From NCBI GenBank assembly GCA_036897095.1, contig JAYMSP010000192.1:1-64000 (forward strand): 64,000 bases of DNA, read 5' to 3'. The first letter of the stretch is position 1, and each line of letters opens with the position of its first letter. A program made the translations under genes and the position numbers. Below the pieces are notes generated by a model. That model saw nothing but the letters and a program-made list of their open reading frames with translations, was not told where the DNA came from and made no database searches. The stretch comes from Plantago elongata. Taxonomy: Eukaryota > Streptophyta > Magnoliopsida > Lamiales > Plantaginaceae. This document shows positions 22,260-34,184 of this stretch, in pieces.

Positions 22260-24237
22260 ATGACATCTTACAAATTTCTCATAGCAGCTATTTTACCTCT
22301 GCTACTGGTCTTTGCCCAAGGCGCTCATGGATGGGGTATCGACGGACATCTCATCGTTTGCAGAATCGCACAGGTTCTTGCATTTACTCGCTTTCGTACT
22401 TGTGCAACATATGTTTAATTTTAATTCTGACTGTCCTTATTTATACGTAGTCGAGGTTGAGTCAAGCAGCAGCAGATGCTGTATCAGACCTCTTGCCAGC
22501 CTCCGCGTCTAATGATCTTGGTAGCGAGTGCTCCTGGGCAGATCGGGTCAAGTTCCGGTATCACTGGTCTTCACCGCTTCATTATATTGACACCCCTGAC
22601 AACCTCTGCACGTACGAATACAAAAGTGAGCATTTATGTTTTATGACTCGATCTATATTCTCTTCGGATCCTCTATTGTAGTGTTAGATACCTTAACTTT
22701 ATTCATATGTAACAGACACAGATTTTAATGTATCATGAAAACCTAAGTTTCAGAATAGGTTGCTTCAGAGTGTTGTACCGGTACTTGTTTAGTTGTATAT
22801 GTGTGCGTAACGTTCCAATGTGCAACAAATTAATCAACCTGCGGACACTATACTAGTAACTTAAAGTATAAAGTCGATGAGAGTACCTGCAGCACGAAGT
22901 CAATCAGAGTACCTTGAAACTTGCACGATTAGTCCCATGTACGAATCCCATAGGCATCGAACAAAAAAAACACTAGTTAACGATGAATAACAAAGAACAT
23001 GATAGTATAATTATAGTAACAGTTTGTAAGAAAGCATGTTAATGATGGGCTAACAGGGGACTGCAAAGATGAAGATGGTACACCAGACCGATGCGTGGCA
23101 GGTGCAATTAAGAATTACACGACTCAGCTTCTTGACTACCAGAAGAAAGATTCTCAGTGTAAGATTCAATGCAAAATATTATTTTCTTGGCTATGAATAT
23201 AAGATCAACTTTTTGATGGAATTTCTGTTGTCAAATCAATTAATCATCAGACAACCTAACAGAAGCACTTCTTTTTCTATCTCACTTCATGGGAGACATC
23301 CATCAGGTATGCGTTTCATTAGCTTAACTTACAGTCTAGATACAAATGAAAACTTTTGACGAATAAAATTATGATCCATGGCATGAAATATTCTGCAATG
23401 CAGCCTTTACATGTGGGATTTACTTCAGATAGGGGAGGAAACACAATTGATGTCCACTGGTATAAGAGGAAGCAAGTTCTTCATCACGTACGTCTTCCCA
23501 TAAAATATAACAACATGTATGCTTCATGAATGCATTTTATAATAAGTATGCTGGAAAGTTTCACATCCTTATGTGGCAGGTTTGGGACGACAACATCATT
23601 GAGACGGAAGAAGAAAGATTCTACGATTCTAGCGCAGATGAACTTATTGATGCTCTCAACAAGAATATAACGGTACCTTCTTGTTCGTAACAAGATTGAC
23701 ATGTAGATGCAGTCCTGAGAACCAAAAACAATACAGTCACCTTATTGACCTTGTCATTTTTGTTTTGGTTATATTCAATAATGCAGTATCTCCTGACTCC
23801 TCTTGATATTTTGCAGACTGTGTGGTCTAATTCAGTAAAGGCTTGGGAATCTTGCAACTCCACAGCATGCCCAGACACGTATGTTCAACGAATGTGAAAT
23901 AAATTAGTATTTTTCAAATTATATAAGCACGGAACCAAAGTTAAGCTCATAACATCAGTACATGTTCGGCTCTGCAGATTTGCATCTGAAGGCATTAAAG
24001 CAGCCTGCGACTGGGCATACAAAGGAGTCGAAGAAGGTTCGGTGCTTGAAGGTACACACTCGCTTCATTGTCAATGGTTGTTAGTTCCTATGTTCATTTC
24101 TAAATACATAAAGAGCGAATGACACGGAGAATACTGCTGCAGATGACTACTTCTTGTCCCGTTATCCAGTCGTCAATTTACGTCTGGCTCAGGGAGGAGT
24201 TCGTTTAGCCGCAACTCTTAACCGCATATTCAGTTGA
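22260..24237 (+). CDS. S1/P1-type endonuclease (ENDO/BFN family)
   Basis: Secreted or vacuolar zinc nuclease that degrades RNA and single-stranded DNA during senescence and cell death. Nine exons: 22260-22373, 22451-22625, 23057-23158, 23251-23306, 23404-23487, 23580-23672, 23817-23878, 23978-24051, 24143-24237; 284 residues. A signal peptide (residues 1-24) is cut before WGIDGH, whose Trp and His are zinc ligands in the family. Further ligands lie in CSWADRVK, HYID, LLFLSHFMGDIHQPLHVG and GGNTIDVHW. Conserved cysteines (CDWAYKG, CNSTACPD) and N-glycosylation sites (NYT, NIT, NST) are present. The frame is complete. Confidence 0.94.
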
Positions 24238-24724
24238 GAAGCTTCCGAAGACAAGATTATGATAAGAAGAACGATGTCAGCACATAAAACACCTAATTAT
24301 TAAGCAAAGCTAGAGATTACAAGAATTTCTGTGAAGAACATGATGCCTATGCCAGAAATAAGTTCTTATCGCCCTGCTTTCTTATCATTGTAAATTTGGA
24401 TAACAAGTTGACAGGTTTCTATCATATTGTTGAAAAGCTCAAGTACTGTTCTCTGTTTTCGTAGGATATCCAGATGCAACATGGGTGAAGTCCATCATCT
24501 CAGTATATTTAAGTAGAAACAAGAATTATAGTAACATAACATAACATAACACCATCAGGAAACTGCCTCATAGCCTTAGTGCTTCATATGTTAATTAAGG
24601 TTTGTAAAATGTCCTTTGGCATATGGTAAAGTGTGCCAATTTCCATGGATGAGGCATTTGTTTGGATACAATAACAACATGTACATCGAATTCAACAGAT
24701 AATGCACATATATCAACCTAATAT
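24238..24724. other. Convergent 3' ends
   Basis: 3' UTRs of the nuclease (+) and the methyltransferase (-). A short run of ACATA repeats at 24535-24550. Nothing else. Confidence 0.5.
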
Positions 24725-25810
24725 TTACTCATAAACAGGTTTGAAGTTCTTGTAAGCTATGACGGCATAAAAGGGATCTGATCCTGATAGCAATCCCAGC
24801 AATCCCATAACTTTGCTCAAAATTGAGTTACTATCTTCATTAGCATTAGGTAATCTACGAATAACTTGAGCCTCAGTAAATCCCTCCACGGACTGGAAGT
24901 ATTGCACCACGAGTTGCACACGGCTGTATCCAGTCCCCTCCCTCCACGCGCCTATCGCCTTCTCGTAGAACAGTCTGTTGCTGAAACTCACTATGAAGAC
25001 TCCTCCAGGCCGTAGTATGCGGAAAATCTCAGCAAAAACCTGAACAAACATACAATTTTTAAATGTAATTGGCATATTACTAGATGACCTTATGAGGAAC
25101 CTTGAGTTATGAGACCAAAATTGATTCTCTGTTCAGCTGATCATTGATATTTTTCAATACCAACGAACATTTAAAGGATTTTGAGATGCTATATAGGGTG
25201 TAACTAGTAACTACTACTAACCAGTGCAATATCAGGTATTTCTAGAGAAGTATGTTTCCTTTGGACTAACCTTTTCAGGCTGCTGAAGGTACTGAACACT
25301 AACAGTACATAAAACAGCATCAAGACTAGCACTCTCCAATTCAAGTGTTTGCTCTTTATTCAAATCCTTGACGAAAAAGTAATCCAATCGAGGATTCCTC
25401 GCAAGCTCCTGAGCGTTCAATCCATGTCCAACCACTTTCTTGTACCTTATCTCCTCAGGCAAATGGCTGATCCAAGAACTCATCAGGTCAAGAATTTCCA
25501 TATCAGGCCTCAATGTTTTCCTGTAAAGATCGGTTACGCTTGAAATGAAGGTATCGTCTACATGCTTCACGAATCTTGGATAGGCGTAGAATTCTCTGTC
25601 AGGTAAGTTGTTGAGTTTTGTTCTGCCTTCCTGTGTCAGGACAAATCGCCTGATTCTGCCTGCGGAACTAGTGACCTCATTGTTGGTGGTGTTCTGTTCT
25701 AATGAATCGGAGCAACATAGGATTGATGGTCGTCGTGTAGTAGTTTGATTGCTGGAGTAGGTTTGATTTGGATATGGCCATGCTCTGGGGCTCTGGCGAA
25801 AGGTTAACAT
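24725..25810 (-). CDS. SAM-dependent methyltransferase-like protein, probably plastid
   Basis: Two exons, 25271-25810 and 24725-25039; 284 residues. The first 50 residues are Ser/Thr/Arg/Gln-rich with few acids (a transit-peptide look, including RRPSILCCSDS). The fold is a class I methyltransferase (methyltransf_11): MEILDLMSSWISHLP replaces the usual glycine-rich motif I, GHGLNAQELARNPRLDY holds motif II, LDAVLCTVSVQYL motif IV, and EIFRILRPGGVFIVSFSNRLF motif V. Motif I has MSSW where active enzymes usually have GxG; this plant family shares that feature, so SAM binding may be altered. The substrate is unknown. Confidence 0.85.
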
Positions 25811-26464
25811 GGATAATGTTCTTTAAAGAGAACTTGTGATGTCCACTAGAAACATAGAGGATTGGGATAATATGGTGACAGATTATATGGTTGGAAATTG
25901 AAAATTCAGCTTTTAGTGATTTTAATGTATGATCATGTATTCATGTGGTTAAATGGGCCAATTATGTACTACATAGCCCAAAAAATCTTGGGCAAAACTC
26001 TGCTAGCAAGCCTCACACCATGCATAGGCAACTAGTTTGGGCTTCGATGGAGTAAAAAAAAAGTAAGCCGTCGGTTCGCAACAGGCTATCATATTAACAT
26101 CGAATACCGAAATACATTCTCTCATCACATACAAGGAAAAATTCAACTCACATAATGTGGGTATGGCGTTGTAAAGAAGATGTATGTAATATTAAACATA
26201 TCCGAAGTAAACTTCACTGTTCAATTGGAATCTTTAAAAGACCCCGGACGGCTAAGGTTCGACCCCTGAGAATTGAATAGGTTCGTGTATGAGAAATCGT
26301 CATTGTCCATGGAAGGCAATCTCTGAGGTCAATGTTGTTAAGACCATGGTTGACACTTGACAGGAGGCGAAGAGTAGTCATATGATGGGTAAACAGTAGG
26401 CTGATGAATTGTCATTATGTAGGCTAGTAGAAGTCAGAGGGCTACCGGAATCACTAATTGAGTT
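25811..26464. other. Intergenic
   Basis: Promoter side of the methyltransferase and 3' flank of the IST1-like gene. No other gene or element recognised. Confidence 0.5.
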
Positions 26465-28798
26465 CTATTTATCTAGACCTTCCCCTTCTGCCACATCTGA
26501 CCTGCTTCTGGAATCATGAGATGGATTTTCAAGAGTAGAACCAGAGACTTCTTCATTGTTCATGTTGACAAGCTCACTGATTCGAAGCTGAGCAAGACTA
26601 GCAACTGAGCGATGTGCTGTAGCCGCAAGCTCAGCTGCATCAGCAGCTGCCTGAGCAGCAGCGATTAGATCCTGTAAATCCAAATTATTGATCGTTGAGG
26701 CAGATGGAAGTGATTCATGTTGTTCACTTGTGGAATAACGAAATTGATTTTCAAGAATAGAACCAGAGACTCCTTCAATGTTCTTGTTTATCAGCTCTTT
26801 GATTCGAAGCTGAGATATAGCCGCACGTTCAGCTGAATCAGCAGCTGCCTGAGCAGCAGCGATTAGATCCTGCAAATCCAAATTATTAACTCTGATCGTT
26901 GAGGCAGAAGGAAGTGCTTCATGTAGTTCACTTGTGGAAAATGATTCCAGAGATTGTGATGGAGGAGACATGAACGACACAAACTGTTTGGCTCCCGCTG
27001 GACCAAGTGACATCTTAGACAAGTCTTCTGTAAGAGAAGATTTCTTTTGCACTATATTTTCTGACCTCAGCTGATCAGGTGGATGTTCATCAAATTCAGA
27101 AGTATTTCGTTCTTCTTCGTGATCTAAATCGGAGAAAGCAGAGGCAGGGAAAGGTAACATCTCTGGAGCTGAAACAGTGCCTTTGTTCAAATGTATAGGC
27201 TGCGTGGGCACCTCTGGAGGTGCAGGAGCTTGAATAGATAAAAGCTCTATCAGCTGCACAAATTAAAAGAATAGAAAGAGTAAGATGTACTAGTATACTA
27301 TGATATTACATTCTTTATGCAACATCACAAAACAAGAATTTGTGCAACCTGTCTATTAACACCACAGTCCGGCATAAGCTCAGTTGCAGCAGAGACGAAT
27401 TCTTTACCATGTCTGCCAGCAAAGAACATTTGCACCTGTAGCAACTCTGGCAGATCAGCACACCTCGGTGCTGCAAAACATATGCTGGAAATTGCTTCCT
27501 TCAAGTCCAGAGGGCACTCCCTTAGAAAGGTTACAACAAAAATAAGTTTAGATAACTCAAAGTCCAAAAACAATCATGTAAACTTTGAACACAAGTTGAG
27601 GAATGATATTGCAAAATGATCACCCCTGGCCTTGCACCATTCCAATAACCACATATTTCATATGGTTGCATATTTATATAGAAATTGCTGGTACTATTGT
27701 ACCACAGAAAACTAGCTCACTGTATATGGGTTTTACAGGTGATGTATTTAGCACATTTGCCATAAGCATGCACACGTATATTTCATAACTGTAAGCAACA
27801 CAAAGCTTGATACAAACTCAAAATACATGCTCTTCATCCGAAAGAAGTATGTGTAACTTTATAGTACATTTTGGACATGAAACAATTGACAACGTTCTTA
27901 AGCATAAGACATGCACAGTCCGGTTTAAGGTCTTGCCTACATGACACTAATCAAAGCTTAACGCTATGCTAAAATGTTGGTAATAAACCTTCTTCACAGT
28001 TCTTTATACAGGGAGATCAGATACTAGCAACACTTGCCAAACTGAAAGTAAAAAAAGATCAGGTTCCTACAGTCCTAAGTTTCATGAATCATCTGAAACA
28101 TTTATCGGCAAAAGCAATGACCTCGTTACAAATAGCTAGACATAAGTAGCATTTGCATTTATCCTAATCAGTTATTGCTCCTCATATGGAATACCACTTG
28201 TTTGTCTTGCATACAACCTTCTGAAAAACTTAACCGCAAAATCTTGCAGAAATATCAAAGACGTTGGCAATGAAAATGGGGATCATCAAAGTACCTTTGT
28301 TCTTCAATAATTGGGAGACGCTCAGAAACAAGCTCACAAAAGTGCTCAATAAGCTCTTGTGCAGCCATCATCTTCTCTTCCCTTATGATATGATTGATAT
28401 CCTCCACCTAAACAAAAAGTATCAGTAACCAAACAACAATCATCATCATCAATCTGCCAATTACAGTCTGTAATTTCTACAATCAAAATGACTAGAAGTA
28501 CACAAAAACCAAAGTGATTGACATGAATATGTACCGGAATTCGAGCTGTGGCTTGTCGACCAGTCTCAAGAAGCTTGGCAATGTCCCGGCGCATCTGTCT
28601 GAGCTGAACCTGTCTCTGAATCCTGAGTAACTTTATGCGTGGGATACTGAGCTTGAGCAAAATGTTACTGCAAATTGCAAAATCAAATTGCAGAGTTGAT
28701 ATTCACAATCCACAAACAAATTGATAGAAGTGAAGCAGAAAGAAGATTAAGAGTTACCATTTGGAAGCGTTGAATTGCGGTTTGAAGAAAGAATCCAT
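26465..28798 (-). CDS. IST1-like ESCRT-III-associated protein
   Basis: Regulator of the AAA ATPase VPS4 in multivesicular-body sorting. Exons 28758-28798, 28535-28667, 28295-28407, 27349-27520 and 26465-27253; 415 residues. The N-terminal IST1 domain (residues about 12-150) is clear: LKLSIPRIKLLRIQRQVQLR, RRDIAKLL, EKMMAAQELIEHFCELVSERL, then AISSICFAAPRCADLPEL and FAGRHGKEFVSAA. The C-terminal half is low-complexity and acidic with an internal duplication in which NNLDLQDLIAAAQAAAD occurs twice about 70 residues apart. Plant IST1-like proteins commonly have long divergent tails, but a clear VPS4-binding MIM was not seen at the very end (EGEGLDK). Start is the only ATG in frame with the family N terminus MDSFFKPQFNASK. 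Confidence 0.9.
26510..26945 (-). repeat. In-frame duplication in the IST1-like tail
   Basis: Two direct copies of about 200-210 bp, each encoding (S/T)SExHE(A/S)LPSAST...NNLDLQDLIAAAQAAAD, then a helix and SELxNxNxE(E/G)VSGS. The copies have diverged, so this is an old coding duplication rather than a transposon. Confidence 0.8.
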
Positions 28799-29153
28799 GG
28801 CTAATTGAATTACTTGCGATGGAAGTTACGAAACTGAAAACCGAAAGGCGCTCTGTTTCTTCAGAGAAAGTTTTGGGACCTGAAAATGGAAATCATTTGT
28901 CAGCTAAATACTTATATACTAGGAGAGACAAAGGGAGGGAAAATAATTGAACAAATAAAATAGAGATACACCCGCGCCACACCACACGATCATAAGTTCA
29001 TTCATTCGGTTAGATACTAGTATTTCACAATACGTTGCTTAGTAACCCTGTGTGTAAAATCCAAATGCATTGGGAAGGCGAGAGCTCGGAATATCTTTTG
29101 TGAATCTTATCAACACGCCCATCTTTGGCTCAAGTTTTCTCGGAAATATGTTA
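28799..29153. other. Promoter and leader of the IST1-like gene
   Basis: No gene or element recognised; the 5' leader of the minus-strand gene occupies the left part. Confidence 0.45.
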
Positions 29154-29361
29154 GGTTGTGTTATTTTCAACTGATCTTCAACTAAAATTTAATTTAGTTC
29201 AGTTCGGCTTAGTTATAATTTTTAACTTACTTCAGTTCAGTTACATTTAGTTCAATTCACTTTAGATTAGTTTAGTAAATTTTAGTTGAAGATAATACAA
29301 TATAAGGTGAATTGAATTAAACTGAATTTAACTGAAATGAGTTTTAATTGAAGAAAACACC
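29154..29361. mobile_element. CAGTT-rich inverted-repeat element, copy A
   Basis: Left end GGTTGTGTTATTTTCAACTG is answered by the right end TTGAAGAAAACACC in reverse complement. The inside is built of degenerate TTCAG/TTTAG pentamers and also contains a second inner copy of the right end (TTTTAGTTGAAGATAATACA at about 29281-29300). Non-coding MITE-like element; superfamily not assigned. Confidence 0.6.
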
Positions 29362-29612
29362 ATCTCAATTGCTTGAGACTTAAAATCCTATTCTAAACTA
29401 TATGCATAAAAGATCCAAATAATACTAGTATGGTTCAATAGAGTGAATTTCAATTTTTCAACCACAAAAGGGGTAGTTGCAAAGTTAAAAATCGAAACCA
29501 TTTACTATTTGAACCGAATGTTGTTTGTGGTTGGTTCACTAAGTTAATCGATTGGTTAATTAATCCAATAGTTTTTGCAATCTCATTATTATAATTAACT
29601 AATTAAGTTAAA

Positions 29613-29939
29613 ATTGTATTATTTTCAATTTAAAAATCACTTTAATTTAGTTCAGTTAAATTCAGTTCAGCTCGATTTAAATTGTGTTCTTTAACTGAAA
29701 ATTACTTCAGTTCAGTCCAGTTCAGTTAAATTCAATTCAGCTCGATTTAAATTGTGTTCTTTAAATGAAAATTACTTCAGTTCAGTCCAGTTTAGTCAAG
29801 TTCATTTCAGTTTAGTTCGGCTTAGTTATAATTTATACCTTACTTCAGTTCAATTTAGTTCAGTTCAATTCAGTTCAGTAAATCTCAGTTTAAGATAAAG
29901 TTCAGTTCAACTAAATAAATTTCAGTTGAAGAGAACACA
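29613..29939. mobile_element. CAGTT-rich inverted-repeat element, copy B
   Basis: Left end TTGTATTATTTTCAATTTAAA, right end TTTCAGTTGAAGAGAACAC. Inside is a tandem duplication of a 70-bp unit (29651-29720 and 29721-29790) carrying AGCTCGATTTAAATTGTGTT, followed by dense CAGTT pentamers. Confidence 0.6.
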
Positions 29940-30004
29940 TTCTAAACTCCTAATCGACTTGCCAAAACTTCAAAATTGTGAAATTTGGGGGTCTAACTCT
30001 CTTA

Positions 30005-30150
30005 TGTTGTGTTTTCTTCAACTGAAAATTACTTCAGCTCAATTTAGTTCAGTTCAGTTCAGTTCGACTTAAATATATTTTATATCTTACTTTAATTCAG
30101 TTCAGTCTCGTGCAGTTCAGTTCTGTTAATAAATTTCAATTAAATAAAAC
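30005..30150. mobile_element. CAGTT-rich inverted-repeat element, copy C
   Basis: Begins TGTTGTGTTTTCTTCAACTG and ends in the complementary TTTCAATTAAATAAAAC, with CAGTT pentamers inside. Clean short copy of the family. Confidence 0.6.
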
Positions 30151-30959
30151 CTAAAATCTCCCTAAACACGTGCATCATGGAAAGGTATAGTATAACACGA
30201 ATAAAAAGCAGGCAAAATCATTTCTCTATGCTTTCCTGCTTTTACAATGCCGTTTTCTTGCGTCTCGGTTCATACTTCATACTCCCATCCACACTACATT
30301 TTGGAAGAAAAAACTTAGACTGTTCGACTGGCAATTAATTCGCTTAAATCTTATTTAAAACATCTATTTTAATTTAATCTTATTAATTTTAATTATTTCT
30401 GAAATAACTTCTTGAAAAATAAAAAATGATTAAGGTAATATACGCAGAGAGAACCACTTTAACAAAATATCATATAATCCCTTCGTCTCGAAAAACTTTA
30501 TATATTTATCAACTTTGTCCGTCTTATAAAGCTCCATACATTACTAAAAAAGAAGTTAATCCACTATTAATAAATAATAAACAAACTCAACTTTATTTAT
30601 AAATTATACTTTTTACTATTTAAAGTATACTTTTTCAAATCTTCTTTATTTTTATTATTATTTTAACTTCTATATAAAATTACACGTAAATTCGTTAATT
30701 CTAATGTATGAAGACTTTGAAGAAGTATAATAAGTAACTTTAAAGTTTAAACTATACACTGCATATCGGTCGGTCTTGCAATACAAACATCAACATCATA
30801 ACGCAATCAATTCGTCATCCACAAAGAAGTCAGAAAGGTCAAGAAACTAATTGATCATAAGTTTCAGTACAAATGACTTTCAAACCTCGACCAAATTGTT
30901 GCTTCTTGGCTCTACATTAGGGGACTTGGAGATTTTGTTTAGTGGGGAAGCACTCGTTA

Positions 30960-31111
30960 TTTGTTAGTTATTTTTTTACAGTACTTTAATTCTCAACTTA
31001 AAATCATTTTAATTTAATTTAATTTACATAATTATAATCGTACTACATTTTAACTCAGTTTAGTCCAATTTCTTTTAATTCAGTTCAGTAAATTTCAGTT
31101 GAAGAAAATAA
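30960..31111. mobile_element. CAGTT-rich inverted-repeat element, copy D
   Basis: Degenerate left end near 30965 and a clear right end (AAATTTCAGTTGAAGAAAAT) at about 31090-31109. More AT-decayed than copies A to C. Confidence 0.5.
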
Positions 31112-31652
31112 ACTCTGACTCATAAATTATAACATGTTAAAAATAGTAGTATAAAATTAGATAAGTTAAATCATTTTAAGGTATCTGATTAATTGATAAT
31201 TCAGTTAGTATATAGTTGTTAGGAATTTATTTAAGAAATAATCTAATTAACCTATATGATAAGGTATGTAAGAACATATCAACTCTAATTTAATTTTTTT
31301 ATAAGTTTTTGGTAAAAGTTTATCAGCTATCATTTAGTGTTTACATTATTATTTTATTTAATAATACATTTTCATCAGTGAAATATAAGTATTCAACATG
31401 AAAATTTACAACTAACAATAAAATTAAATATTAATAAAGGATAAATTACTTTCTATTTTTTCAATGCAAATCAATATTAAAATTGATGTCCAAATCAATT
31501 ACTATAGAATCAGACAAAGTAATTAAAGATTGTGTACATAAAAAAGGAAAAGATAACCATATATATATACATATATATAAACATATTTCATATATATTCC
31601 ATATCCTTCTTAAAGTTGACACAATTCTTGTAATAACAGAACATTCACAAAA
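31112..31652. other. Promoter of the P450 gene
   Basis: Very AT-rich. A TATA-like run (CATATATATAAAC) at about 31570-31582 lies 70-80 bp before the ATG. No other feature. Confidence 0.4.
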
Positions 31653-34184
31653 ATGGCTGAATCTTTTTTGTATTTCTCAATCATGTCATCTCTTCTCTTC
31701 CTTTTTCTTTTTTCCAAGCTTTTTAGAATCACCAGAAGAAATCATGCAGGATTACCCCATGGAAACATGGGTTTGCCATTGTTGGGAGAAACTCTTGCCT
31801 TTCTCAAACCGCACAAATCAAACTCTTTAGGCACCTTCTTGGAACAACATTGCTCAAGGTAAAAGCGAACTATTTCTTTAATTTCATTTCACTTTACGAT
31901 GGATTTTATTAGTAGAATCTGTCAAATTTGTAATGTGACAGATTCTGTTTATAGAAAATTTTTACATGTACAATTAATTTGCACCCATTGAGCGGCATTA
32001 AGTGACTTTTACTTGAAAATCCAGGTATGGAAAAGTTTTCAAGTCCCATCTTTTCGGGATCCCAACTATAGTCTCATGTGATATCGAGCTCAGCATGTTT
32101 ATACTCCAGAATGAAGAGACGCTATTCCAGAGCAGTTATCCAAAACCGGTTCATGACATTCTTGGAAAACTGTCGATGATGCTAGTCTCAGGAGAGCTTC
32201 ACAAGAGGCTGAGAAGTGTTGCAGTTAGTTTCATAGGTGGATCCAAATTTAGGCTTCATTTTCTGAATTATGTTCACAAGTTCTCTGTTTCCTTCATGGA
32301 CTCATTGAAAGAGAGAAGTCAAGTGTGTATTTTTAAGGAAGCCAAAAAGGTATGTGGTTGTTTATTTGTTATATAAAACTCATTCTATATTTGCAGTAAA
32401 TATTAATGTTGAAGTAGTAACACAATTTGTACATCTTTGGTACAGTTTACCTTTTATCTCATGCTGAAAAATCTGCTAAATGTTGAGCCTGAGGATCCCA
32501 TTGCTGCAACATTTCTTGAAGATTTCCTATCGTTTATGAAAGGCTTTGTTTCTCTGCCATTGAACATCCCCGGATCGTCTTATGCTAATGCTGTCAAGGT
32601 ATTAAACCATCATAATGTTTACCATACGTATATATATTATTGACCAGGTACGATACTGGAAATAAGTCACGTGGTTTGAAAAAAAAGTCAGATACTTAGG
32701 ACAACGGAATAATATTCCACTTTTATATTGATATATCATATGGTGTATGTATTGAACTTTGATATTCTTCTAGGCAAGGACAAGGATTTCGTCAACTTTA
32801 AAAGAGATATTGACAGACAGGCGGGAGAAGACAGCGAATGGAATAGCTCCGGTAGGAGATTTCTTGGACGAGATCTTGAACAATGCTGCCATTAATGATG
32901 AAGAAAGAGTGAGCATTTTGCTGGACCTTTTACTAGCTGGTTATGAAACAACCTCAGGACTTATATCCCTAGTCATCTATTTTTTGGACCAAGTGCCACA
33001 CACTCTCCAAAAACTGCAGGTAAGGCACAACATCACTTTCTAAAACTTGTTTTGTGTATATGTCTTTGTGTAACTGCAATATATGTGAGATCAGTTATTC
33101 GTAGAACTGTCCAATAGTTTATGAGGTTTCCAGGAAGAACATGAAGCATTAAGGAAGCGAAAGGATGGAGCAATGCTGGATTGGGAAGACTACAAGCAGA
33201 TGGAGTTCACATCCTATGTAAAAACAATTTCTTACCCAAATCTACAGAGTTTTACAACACTTATTCTATTTATAGTTTCAATTCGATGATCATCATTATA
33301 CAGGTAATCAATGAAACTCTGCGATGTGGAAATCTAGTGAAGTTTGTACACCGCAAAGCTCTCAAAGATATTGAATTCAAAGGTTTGTGTTATTTTAATC
33401 AGTTGATGCATATCTTTCCACATTGCGTACTTCTAGCCTATCATATTGTGCCTAGTGTGCAACAATGCACTGTAATGATCGTCTTCCACCCTGATTCTAA
33501 CACGCAAATTTACATTGCAGGCTACCTAATCCCCGCAGGGTGGCAGGTCTTGCCGATTATGTTAGCCACACACCTCGACCCTTCTCTCCATGAACGACCA
33601 TTGGAGTTCAATCCTATGAGATGGAGTGTAAGCTTTACATCAAGCCTTCTGCAATTTTACATAAACTTAAAGCACAGAAGATCTTTTGTCCCAATCAAAG
33701 AACGTATATGCGTATATCTTGTGTTTTTAAGTATAATGTTCACACTCATTTTCTTATTCATCAAGTTTTAAATATGCGGGACGATATGATAGTATAAAAT
33801 AGTATGAGTATAAATGGATAACATGTTGCCCATATATATATATTTGTGTGTTTGAATCATCATTTTGTTGTGTTGCTTAGGATCCAGCAAGAAGCAGAAA
33901 AATGATCCCTTTTGGAGGAGGGTTAAGGATTTGTCCAGGGGCAGAGCTTGGCAAATTAGTGACTGCTTTTTTCCTTCATCATTTTGTGCTTAATTATAGG
34001 TAAACATCCAATGATTATATACTTGTGTATTATTGAAATTTGAAAGGTTGCAAGTTTGATTTATTGCATTACTCATGGTCTTGATGCAAGGTGGAAACTC
34101 AAAGGAGAAGATCACCCAGTGTCATGCCCTTATCTGGACTTCAAGAGAGGTTTGGTGCTAGAAATGGAGTCAATACACAATTAG
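31653..34184 (+). CDS. CYP724A: Cytochrome P450, CYP724A type (brassinosteroid C-22 hydroxylase clade)
   Basis: ER-bound haem monooxygenase of the CYP85 clan; CYP724 enzymes hydroxylate brassinosteroid precursors at C-22. Nine exons: 31653-31858, 32025-32349, 32446-32598, 32774-33019, 33134-33217, 33304-33382, 33521-33627, 33881-33999, 34091-34184; 470 residues, usual for the family. An N-terminal membrane anchor (residues 5-20) precedes the Pro-hinge [13 protein letters not shown]. The I-helix oxygen motif is LAGYETTS, ExxR is ETLR, the PERF-like block is FNPMRW, and the haem loop is [10 protein letters not shown] with the Cys ligand. Segments such as [14 protein letters not shown] and [11 protein letters not shown] fit CYP724A best as I remember it. 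CYP90B is the main alternative. Frame complete. Confidence 0.87.

Noticed and set aside
29150-31110. CRISPR-like or satellite array
   Set aside because: Spacing is irregular, units are degenerate pentamers, and inverted ends mark separate elements; this is a plant nuclear locus.
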